Shown here: in pieces, positions 35,284 through 42,275 of the stretch
Position numbering within the stretch: position 1 is the stretch's first letter
Layout: each line of letters starts with the position of its first letter
DNA from: DAHUZL01 sp035533215
GTDB lineage: Bacteria > Chloroflexota > Dormibacteria > Aeolococcales > Bog-877
Reading direction: 5' to 3'
Assembly (NCBI GenBank): GCA_035533215.1
Contig: DATLUG010000029.1
Location: 1-64,000, forward strand
Length of the DNA: 64,000 bases
Program-made: the position numbers and the translations under genes
The notes under the pieces: model-generated
Database searches by the model: none
What the model was told of the DNA's origin: nothing
The model's input: only the letters and a program-made list of their open reading frames with translations

Positions 35284-37713
35284 ATGACGCCGCCGCCGGA
35301 ACCCCACCGGGCGGAGCGCGCCGGCCGCCTGACCCTGGCCCTCCTCGTCCTGGCGGGCCTGCTGGGCTGGAGCGGCTGGCTCGCGGCGGCCACCCTGGGC
35401 GCGGCCGCGGTCACCGCCGCCGGCGTCAACCGGGTCCAGCTCGCCGCCGCGCCCGCCACCGTCGCCGCCAACGGCGTCGCCACCGCCACGCTGACGGCCA
35501 CCGTGACCGATGCGTCGGGCGCGGCCGTGGCCAAGGACACGGTGCACCTGGTGACCAGCATCGGCGCGGCCTGCGGCCGGCTCGCCCAGGCGAGCGGCTC
35601 CACCAGCGCCAGCGGCCGGATGGCGACCACCTACACGGCGACCACCACCGCAGGCACCTGCGCGATCACCGCGACCGAGAGCGAGGGAGGGCAGTCGGGG
35701 CGGACCACGATCACCCAGACGGCGGTTGCCAGCCTGGTGGTGGTGACCGCCGATCCCAGCATCCTGCGCGCCAACGGCGTCGCCACCTCGACCGTCACCG
35801 CCACCGTCGCCAAGCCGTCCGGAGCCCCGGTCGCCGAGGACCCCGTCACGTTCACCCTGGCCGGCACCGCCTGCGGCCGTCTCGCCCGGGCCAGCGCCAC
35901 CACCGACGCCCGGGGCCGGGCGCAGACCACCTACACCGCCTCCGTCACCGCCGGCCCCTGCCGGATCACCGCGCTCGAGTCCGGCCAGGGGCGTGCGGGC
36001 GCGACCACCGTCTCCCAGGTCCTCGTCGCCAACCTGGTGACGGTCGACGCCGCCCCGTCCGCCCTCCCCGCCGACGGCGTCGCCCGGTCGACGGTGACGG
36101 CGACCGTCACCAAGCCGACCGGCGCGGTGGTGGCCAAAGACCCCGTCCGGTTCACCCTCGCCGGCACCGCCTGCGGCCGGCTCGCCCGGGCCAGCGCCAC
36201 CACCGACGGCCGGGGCCGGGCGCAGACCACCTACACCGCCTCCGTCACCGCCGGCCCCTGCCGGATCACCGGGCTCGAGTCCGGCCAGGGGCACGCGGGC
36301 GCGACCACCGTCTCCCAGGTCCTCGCCCCCAACCTGGTGACGGTCGTCGCCGCACCGCCCGCCCTCCCCGCCGACGGCGTCGCCCGGTCGACGGTGACGG
36401 CGACCGTCACCAAGCCGTCCGGCGGGGTGGTGGCCCAGGACCCCGTCCGGTTCACCCTCGCCGGCGCCGCCTGCGGCCGGCTCGCCGCGACGGGCGGCAC
36501 CACCGACGGCCGAGGCCGGGCCCAGACCACCTACACCGCCTCCGTCACCGCCGGCAGCTGCGCCATCACCGCGAGGGAGTCGGACCAGGGCCGCGTCGGC
36601 ACCACCACCCTCACCCAGCCCGGGGTGGCCAGCCAGGTCCTGGTGAGCGCCGATCCGACCAGCGTCGCCGCCAACGGCACCGCCACCGCCGTCATCACCG
36701 CCATCGTCTCCAAGCCCGCGGGGGAGGCGGTGCCGGCCGACCTGGTCCGGTTCACGACCACAGGGGCGAGCTGCGGGCGGCTCGGCGCGAGCACCGCCCG
36801 GACCAACGGCGACGGGCAGGCGCGGGTCGCCTACATCGCCGGCCGCACCCCCGGCAGCTGCACCGTGATCGCGACCGAGCAGCAGGAGGGCCGCTCGGGC
36901 TCCGTTGCCGTGACCCAGCGCTCGACCGCACCGCAGCCGATCCCGGGCGGCTACTGGGTCGCGACTGCCGACGGCCACGTGCTCCAGTTCGGCGGCGCCG
37001 CCTTCCTGGGCTCGCCCGCCAGCCACCGCCTGCGCCTCCGCGACGTGGTCGGGATCGCGTCGGGCCTGCGCGGGGGCGGCTACTGGGTCGCGACCGCCGA
37101 CGGCCACGTCTACCCGTTCGGCGACGCCCAGTTCCACGGCTCACCCGTCAGCCACCGGCTCCGCCTCCGCGACGTGGTGGCGATCGCCGCCCTCCCCGAC
37201 GGCCAGGGCTACTGGGTGGCGACCGCCGACGGTCACCTCTACCCCTACGGCAGCGCCCGCTTCCACGGCTCGCCGGTCAGCCACCACCTCCGGGTCGCCG
37301 ACCTGGTGGCGATCGCAGCCCTCCCCAACGGTCAGGGCTACTGGGTGGCGACCCGCGACGGACACCTCTACGCCTACGGCAGCGCCCGCTTCGACGGCTC
37401 CCCGTTCGCCCGCCGGCAGGTCCTCGACAACGTGGTCGCGCTCGCCTCGGTCCCCAACGGGCTCGGCTACTGGACCGTGACCCGGACCGGCGCCGTCGAC
37501 GCCTTCGGCAACGCCAAGGTGGTCGGCTCGCCGCCCGGCCAGGGGCTCGCCATCGACGACGTGGCCGCGCTCTGCTCCACCCAGGCCGGCCAGGGATACT
37601 GGGTCGCGACCGGCAGCGGGGACGTCCACCCGTACGGCGACGCCGGCAACGGCGGCTCCCCGGCGACCCGAGGGATGCACCTCGCCCACGTGGTGGGGGT
37701 AGCCCGCTCCTGA
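35284..37713 (+). CDS. Large exported adhesin-like protein: five Ig-like (Big_1) repeats plus GYWVAT repeat domain
   Basis: An 809-residue protein from ATG 35284. It has an N-terminal signal/TM (about 17-40, LTLALLVLAGLLGWSGWLAA). Five tandem invasin-type Ig-like domains of about 100 residues follow (about 49-550). Each has NRVQL/NLVTV, APxTVAANGVATATLTATV, two Cys (ACGRL and GxCxIT) and a closing TTVSQ strand. The Cys pair probably forms one disulfide per domain. The last part (about 555-809) has six repeats of about 42 residues (GYWVATADGHVYPFGDAQFHGSP). These resemble the GYWLVASDGGVFSFG repeats common in actinobacterial and chloroflexote surface proteins. A surface attachment or wall-binding role is likely. 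It has no LPXTG tail and is transcribed divergently from dnaE2. Confidence 0.87.
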   Translation: MTPPPEPHRAERAGRLTLALLVLAGLLGWSGWLAAATLGAAAVTAAGVNRVQLAAAPATVAANGVATATLTATVTDASGAAVAKDTVHLVTSIGAACGRLAQASGSTSASGRMATTYTATTTAGTCAITATESEGGQSGRTTITQTAVASLVVVTADPSILRANGVATSTVTATVAKPSGAPVAEDPVTFTLAGTACGRLARASATTDARGRAQTTYTASVTAGPCRITALESGQGRAGATTVSQVLVANLVTVDAAPSALPADGVARSTVTATVTKPTGAVVAKDPVRFTLAGTACGRLARASATTDGRGRAQTTYTASVTAGPCRITGLESGQGHAGATTVSQVLAPNLVTVVAAPPALPADGVARSTVTATVTKPSGGVVAQDPVRFTLAGAACGRLAATGGTTDGRGRAQTTYTASVTAGSCAITARESDQGRVGTTTLTQPGVASQVLVSADPTSVAANGTATAVITAIVSKPAGEAVPADLVRFTTTGASCGRLGASTARTNGDGQARVAYIAGRTPGSCTVIATEQQEGRSGSVAVTQRSTAPQPIPGGYWVATADGHVLQFGGAAFLGSPASHRLRLRDVVGIASGLRGGGYWVATADGHVYPFGDAQFHGSPVSHRLRLRDVVAIAALPDGQGYWVATADGHLYPYGSARFHGSPVSHHLRVADLVAIAALPNGQGYWVATRDGHLYAYGSARFDGSPFARRQVLDNVVALASVPNGLGYWTVTRTGAVDAFGNAKVVGSPPGQGLAIDDVAALCSTQAGQGYWVATGSGDVHPYGDAGNGGSPATRGMHLAHVVGVARS
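35463..36920 (+). repeat. Five near-identical 300-bp tandem units in the adhesin gene
   Basis: The DNA repeats with a 300-bp period; units from about 35881 and 36181 are almost identical over 160 bp. Each encodes one Ig-like domain. The conservation at nucleotide level implies recent duplication or gene conversion. The antisense strand shows a 99-codon open frame in each unit, a side effect of GC-rich codon bias. Confidence 0.85.
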
Positions 37714-37741
37714 CCCGGTGGAGGCGCCCGGCGCCCCTGGG

Positions 37742-38512
37742 TCAGCCGCTGTCCGGCGCGGTCCAGCGGGCGGCCAGCGCGACCCTTGCCCCGGTCCCCG
37801 GACGCCAGTCCACAACGAAGCTGTAGCGGTCGCCGCGTACCACCGTGCTCCGCCACTCCACCGGCCGGCCCTGGGCGTGGCTGAGCCGCTCGACCAGGAA
37901 CGCCGCCGCTCCGCTGGCGAGCCAGAGCACCCGGCGCTCCTGCGGCTGCGGCACCACCGCCCGGATCGCCTCCCTCCCACTGTCGGGGCGGATCCCGCAG
38001 CGGACCGCGAGCTGGTCGTACAGCGCGGTGTGGTGGAAGTCGGCCTCCAGCAAGGGACCCGTCAGCGCGATCGGCAGCCACGCCCGGTCCAGCGCCAGCG
38101 GGATGTCGTCGGCGAGCCGCAGGCGCTCCAGGTAGAGGAGCTGGTCAGCGGGGTCCAGTCCCAGCTGGCGGGCGGCGACCGGGTCGGTTCGCACGTCCAG
38201 CCGGCGGACCCGGCTGCGCTGCATCGCCCCCTGCGCCTCCACCGCCTGGAAGAGGCTGTACAGGGCTCCCAGCCGCTGGTCGAAGCGGGTGCGGTTGACG
38301 ACGGTGCCGCGGCCGCGGTGGGAGCTGATCAGCCCGTCGTCGCGGAGCCGGCGGATCGCCTCGCGCACGGTGTGCCGGCTCACCTGGTACGACTCGGCCA
38401 GCTCGAGCTCGGTCGGAAAGCGCTGGTCGAAGGCGCCCACCGCCAACCGGGTGCGCAGCTCGCTCATCAGCTGCGCCCAGAGGGGCAGGGGGTCGCTGCG
38501 GTCGACGGGCAT
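37742..38512 (-). CDS. GntR/HutC-family transcriptional regulator
   Basis: A 256-residue regulator. The ATG at 38512 has GAGGAT 7 nt upstream. An N-terminal winged helix (about 8-75) reads PLWAQLMSELRTRLAVGAFD, ELAESYQVSRHTVREAIRRL and GLISSHRGRGTVV. The C-terminal UTRA effector domain (about 95-245) includes LLYLERLRLADDIPLALDRA, FLVERLSHAQGRPVEW and DRYSFVVDW. UTRA domains usually bind sugars or small acids. It has no obvious target operon; the adhesin converges on it, and a Uma2-like gene lies upstream on the same strand. Confidence 0.87.
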   Translation of the reverse strand: MPVDRSDPLPLWAQLMSELRTRLAVGAFDQRFPTELELAESYQVSRHTVREAIRRLRDDGLISSHRGRGTVVNRTRFDQRLGALYSLFQAVEAQGAMQRSRVRRLDVRTDPVAARQLGLDPADQLLYLERLRLADDIPLALDRAWLPIALTGPLLEADFHHTALYDQLAVRCGIRPDSGREAIRAVVPQPQERRVLWLASGAAAFLVERLSHAQGRPVEWRSTVVRGDRYSFVVDWRPGTGARVALAARWTAPDSG

Positions 38513-38650
38513 CACGGATCCTCGTCCCGGGCGGCGGGGCGCAGGTGGGTCCGGGCCGCGACCGGCCAGGCCCGCGCGTCTGGTTGTCCGGATCAGCGTA
38601 CGCAGCGGGCGCCGGCGCCGCCACCATCCGGCGACCGCCCACCGTCCGGG

Positions 38651-39145
38651 TCAGACCCCCCGCAGCAGGTCGGCGGGCACCACCGTCACCCGGAAGGGGA
38701 AGGTCGCCTGGTACGGCTCGTTCCCGATCACCCGCGCCGCCTCCACCAGCTGGCCGCGCTCCAGCCGGAGGACGGTGAGGGTGGGCACCTCCGGGTCGAC
38801 CACCCAGTAGGCCGGAACCCCGGCCGACTCGAACGCGACCCGCTTGGCCCCGAGGTCGGTCAGTCTCGTGCTCTGGGAGAGGACCTCGACCACCAGCAGG
38901 GGCGTACCCCGCACCGCCGTCTCGTGGAGGTCCTGGCGGCGGACGACGAGGACGTCGGGCTGGAACACCGTCCCGGGGTCGACCACCCATTCGCAGGGCG
39001 CCGGCAGGACGACGGAGCCGTCGGTCTCCGCCGCGTACAGGAGGGCGGTGAGGGCCGCCACGCAGCGTTGGTGCCGGGGGGTGGGTGCGGGGCTGACCAG
39101 CAGCACCCCCTCGACGAGCTCGTAGCGGCGCCCATCGTGAGCCAT
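38651..39145 (-). CDS. Uma2-family (DUF820) PD-(D/E)XK nuclease-like protein
   Basis: A 164-residue protein from ATG 39145. It contains the Uma2 pattern: YELVEGVLLVSPAPTPRHQR, FQPDVLVVRRQDL (catalytic Asp), LLVVEVLSQSTRLTDLGAKR (E-x-[LIV]... and Lys), then GVPAYWVVDPEVPTLTVLRL. Members adopt the restriction-endonuclease fold and are very numerous in cyanobacteria, chloroflexotes and actinobacteria. Their biological role is unresolved. It is an isolated gene, apparently without a partner. Confidence 0.85.
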   Translation of the reverse strand: MAHDGRRYELVEGVLLVSPAPTPRHQRCVAALTALLYAAETDGSVVLPAPCEWVVDPGTVFQPDVLVVRRQDLHETAVRGTPLLVVEVLSQSTRLTDLGAKRVAFESAGVPAYWVVDPEVPTLTVLRLERGQLVEAARVIGNEPYQATFPFRVTVVPADLLRGV

Positions 39146-39200
39146 CGGGGCTGAAGCGTACTGCGGCGGGGCCGCGGCGGCCGGTCCTTGGATGGCGGGG

Positions 39201-39617
39201 TCAGGAAGGGGCGAAGCCGGCGGGGTCGACGACCCGGAGCTGCGAGTGTCGCGCCAGCCGGTCGAAGTCCACGTCGCGATGGAGCAGGGCCACGCGATGG
39301 CGGATGGCCACGATCGCGATCAGGCAGTCGGTCAGGTGGCGCACCGGGGAGCCGCTGGCACGGCAGCTCCGATAGAGCGCGGCGGCGCCCTCGAAGTCCG
39401 CCAGCCCGGCGAGCGGGAGGAAGGGACAGCTGCGGATCAGCCGCGCCAATCGGTCGCGATGGTCGGCGTCGCGAGCGCCGGCGAGCAGCTCCATCGCCAC
39501 CACCTCGGTCATCGCGACCGGCACTGACGCCCGCAGCGCGCCCCGGAGGCAGCGGTTGACATCGCTCCCGGTGGCTCGCAGGTACTCCACCCAGGCCGAG
39601 GTGTCAGCCAGGATCAC
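39201..39617 (-). CDS. vapC: VapC-type PIN-domain toxin
   Basis: A 138-residue PIN domain from GTG 39617, whose GTGA overlaps the VapB stop. Acidic residues of the ribonuclease site are present: Asp of LADTSAWVEYL, Glu of TEVVAMELLAG, Asp of VRHLTDCLIAIVA and Asp of HRDVDFDRLA. VapC toxins cleave tRNA or rRNA and are held inactive by the co-translated VapB. The upstream residues of the longer open frame are antitoxin sequence read out of frame. Confidence 0.9.
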   Translation of the reverse strand: MILADTSAWVEYLRATGSDVNRCLRGALRASVPVAMTEVVAMELLAGARDADHRDRLARLIRSCPFLPLAGLADFEGAAALYRSCRASGSPVRHLTDCLIAIVAIRHRVALLHRDVDFDRLARHSQLRVVDPAGFAPS

Positions 39618-39826
39618 ACGTCGGGGACCGGCGCCCCGGCACGCACCGACTCCAGATCGGTCTCCCACCCCACGCCCTCCAGGTCGAGCACCTCCTGCTG
39701 CGTCAGCACGTCGCCGACCAGCCGCTGCAGCGCGAACTCGACCGCCGCCCGCTTGGAGGTCAGCCCGTAGCACTGCATGGCCCGCGCGACGAGGACCTCG
39801 TCGAGCTCCAGATTTGTGCGCGTCAT
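39614..39826 (-). CDS. vapB: VapB-type antitoxin
   Basis: A 70-residue protein from ATG 39826. The MTRTNLELDEVLVARAMQC segment is the VapB ribbon-helix-helix arm, with a GLTSKRAAVEFALQRLV helix. The acidic C-terminal tail (LDLEGVGWETDLESVR) probably wraps the toxin active site. It overlaps vapC by 4 nt. The short intergenic region upstream contains AT-rich repeats that may be the autoregulatory operator. Confidence 0.88.
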   Translation of the reverse strand: MTRTNLELDEVLVARAMQCYGLTSKRAAVEFALQRLVGDVLTQQEVLDLEGVGWETDLESVRAGAPVPDV

Positions 39827-39996
39827 GACACCATCATACACCGTGATGCACAGGATCGTGGCTGGACGTCGGGGACGTCGGCCATCCGCGGTGGGATACC
39901 GCGGCCGTCGAGGCCGTCTCACTTGCGAGCGCAGCGTCGGAGGCAGCCCGTTGCGACTCCGTGTCGGCCGCCTGGCGCCTGCCGGCGGCGGCCGGA

Positions 39997-42108
39997 TCAG
40001 GCGCCCACGGGGGGCGATCCGCTCGATTCGGCCCCGCCGCGCCCGAGCCTCGATGGCAGCGACGCGGCCCCCGCCATCCGCGCCGGCGCGGCGACCGGTT
40101 CGGCCGGGACGGGAGCCGGGGACGCGGCCGGGGCGCCAGCCGGCGCCTGGCGCCTCCCCTTCGGCAGCCGTCCGGGGCCGGGCGGCGTCTTGCCGGGCAG
40201 CCCCGTCACCGCCAGGATCTCCGCCTCCCCCAGCGACTCCTCGCGGAGCAGGGCGCGGGTGAGCGCCTCCAGCTGGTCGCGATGGGTCTGCAGCAGCTGC
40301 TGCGCCCGGGCGAAGCACTCCTCCACGATCCGCTTGACCTCGGCGTCGATCAGCTCGGCGGTGGCGTCGCTGAACGGGCGCTCGCGGATGATGGTCGGCT
40401 GGCCGTCGCCGTCCTCGCTGAAGTTGAGCGGGCCGACCGCCGGGCTCATCCCCCACCGGACCACCATCTCACGGGCGATCCGGGTGACCTGGAGGAGGTC
40501 GTTCTCGGCCCCGGTGGTGACCACCCGATAGACCAGCGCCTCCGCCGCGCGGCCGCCGAGGGCGCCGACGATGCGGGCGCGCAGGTACGTCTCGGGGTAG
40601 TTCTGGCGATCGTCGATCGGGCTCTGGACGGTGACCCCCAGGGCCCGGCCGCGCGGGACGATCGAGACCTTGCGGACCGGGTCCGCCTCGGGCACCAGCA
40701 GGCCGAGGAGCGCGTGGCCGCTCTCGTGGTAGGCGGTGCGCTCCCGGTCGGCCTCGGAGAGGACGATGTGGCGGGCGGCGCCGAGGAGCACCTTCTCCAG
40801 GGCGTCGCTGAAGTCGACCATCGTCACCGCCTGGCGCTCCCGCCGGGCCGCCAGCAGCGCCGCCTCGTTGACGAGGTTGCGCAGCTCGGCCCCCACCAGC
40901 CCCGGAGTCTGGGAGGCCACCTGGTCGAGGTCGATGTCGTCGCCCAGCGGCACGGTTCGGGTGTGGATGCGGAGGATGGCGGCGCGACCCTCGCGGTCGG
41001 GCGGCTGCACCATCACCCGGCGGTCGAAGCGCCCGGGACGGAGCAGCGCCACGTCGAGCACATCGGCGCGGTTGGTCGCCGCCAGCACGATCACGCCCTC
41101 GCGGGAGTCGAAGCCGTCCATCTCGGTGAGGATCTGGTTGAGGGTCTGCTCGCGCTCGTCGTGGCCGCCCAGGCTGGCGCCGCTGCCGCGCGCCCGCCCG
41201 ATGGCGTCGAGCTCGTCGATGAAGATGATTGCGGGGGCGGCCTGGCGGGCCTTGGCGAACAGGTCGCGGACCCGGGCCGCCCCCACCCCCACGATCATCT
41301 CGATGAACTCCGAGGCCGAGAGGCTGAAGAAGGGGACCCGGGCCTCACCCGCGACGGCGCGGGCCAGCAGGGTCTTGCCGGTCCCGGGCAGGCCGACCAG
41401 CAGCACGCCCTTGGGCACGGTCCCGCCCAGGCGCTGGTAGCGGAGCGGCGCCCGCAGGAAGTCGACGATCTCCTCCAGCTCCTCCTTCGCCTCCTCGATC
41501 CCGGCGACGTCGGCGAAGGTGGTGCCCGGGCGCTCCGGGTCGTACAGGCGCGCCCGGCTCCGCCCCAGCCCGAACACGCCCCCGCTCCCGCCCGCCATCG
41601 AGGCGGCTCGGCCGGTGATCCAGAGGAAGGCCAGGACCAGCAGCAGGGTTGGCCCGAAGCTGAAGAGGGCCTGCAGGATCGGCGGGGTCCCCGATGTCGC
41701 GGGCTTGGCGTTGATGGTGACGTGATGGGACTCCAGCAGGGTGACGAGGCCGCCGCCGCCGAAGCTCGGCAGCTGGGTCGAGAAGTCCCTGGCGGTGGCG
41801 GTCGCGTGGGGGGTGGCCCCGGCCGGAGTCCGGAACACCCCCACGACGGTGTCGCCGGTGCTGGTGATGCTGGCGACGTTCCCGTGCCGCACCTGGGCGA
41901 GGAAGGTGGTGTAGGAGACGGCGACGGTGGGCGTCGTCGACTGCGGCACCAGCACGTTGGCGATCAGCAGGTTGAGGAGGAGGAGGACCGCCACCATGCC
42001 CCAGAACCCGGGCGAGCGCAGGTTGGTTCCGGGACGGCCCCCGGGTCCGCGGCCGACCGGGCCGGGCCGATTCGGGGGCGACGGTCGCGTCGGGCGCCCG
42101 GTCACCAT
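39997..42108 (-). CDS. ftsH: ATP-dependent zinc metalloprotease FtsH
   Basis: A 703-residue membrane AAA+ protease. It has TM1 (about 36-55), a small external domain and TM2 (about 147-165). The AAA module has Walker A GLPGTGKT (239-246), Walker B IIFIDELD (294-301), and the second region of homology ATNRADVLDVALLRPGRFDRR. The protease has HESGH (461-465), and the distal Asp lies in TTGAENDLLQVTR. A Pro/Ala-rich tail of about 80 residues ends the protein. FtsH degrades membrane and unstable cytosolic proteins as a hexamer. Walker A has Leu where most FtsH have Pro. Nothing in the context suggests a specialised substrate. Confidence 0.93.
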   Translation of the reverse strand: MVTGRPTRPSPPNRPGPVGRGPGGRPGTNLRSPGFWGMVAVLLLLNLLIANVLVPQSTTPTVAVSYTTFLAQVRHGNVASITSTGDTVVGVFRTPAGATPHATATARDFSTQLPSFGGGGLVTLLESHHVTINAKPATSGTPPILQALFSFGPTLLLVLAFLWITGRAASMAGGSGGVFGLGRSRARLYDPERPGTTFADVAGIEEAKEELEEIVDFLRAPLRYQRLGGTVPKGVLLVGLPGTGKTLLARAVAGEARVPFFSLSASEFIEMIVGVGAARVRDLFAKARQAAPAIIFIDELDAIGRARGSGASLGGHDEREQTLNQILTEMDGFDSREGVIVLAATNRADVLDVALLRPGRFDRRVMVQPPDREGRAAILRIHTRTVPLGDDIDLDQVASQTPGLVGAELRNLVNEAALLAARRERQAVTMVDFSDALEKVLLGAARHIVLSEADRERTAYHESGHALLGLLVPEADPVRKVSIVPRGRALGVTVQSPIDDRQNYPETYLRARIVGALGGRAAEALVYRVVTTGAENDLLQVTRIAREMVVRWGMSPAVGPLNFSEDGDGQPTIIRERPFSDATAELIDAEVKRIVEECFARAQQLLQTHRDQLEALTRALLREESLGEAEILAVTGLPGKTPPGPGRLPKGRRQAPAGAPAASPAPVPAEPVAAPARMAGAASLPSRLGRGGAESSGSPPVGA

Positions 42109-42215
42109 GGCTCGAGGCTAGCAGATGGGTCGGGCGCAGCCCGGCCCGCGCCTTGTCGCTCCGGGCCGTGGCCGCCATGCTCGCCCACGAGGCTCAGACC
42201 GCCGGGGACGACGGT

Positions 42216-42240
42216 GGGGGCCCCGCTCGGCGGGGCCCCC
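42216..42240 (-). terminator. Strong GC hairpin between the surface-protein gene and ftsH
   Basis: GGGGGCCCCG pairs perfectly with CGGGGCCCCC across a 5-nt CTCGG loop. It lies 36 nt past the stop of the surface-protein gene (42276, minus strand) and about 108 nt before the ftsH start. Without a U-tract it resembles actinobacterial non-canonical terminators. Confidence 0.7.
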
Positions 42241-42275
42241 CGGGTCGTCCGGTCGCTTCGAGCGCTCCCCCGCGC

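Noticed and set aside
35631..36806. Four antisense open frames of about 99 codons at 300-bp spacing
   Set aside because: They are opposite to the five Ig-like repeats, so their regular spacing follows from the sense-strand repeat. No independent coding evidence.
35463..36920. CRISPR-like array
   Set aside because: The repeat unit is 300 bp, in frame and protein-coding; there are no spacers. No other array-like short repeats were seen in the window.
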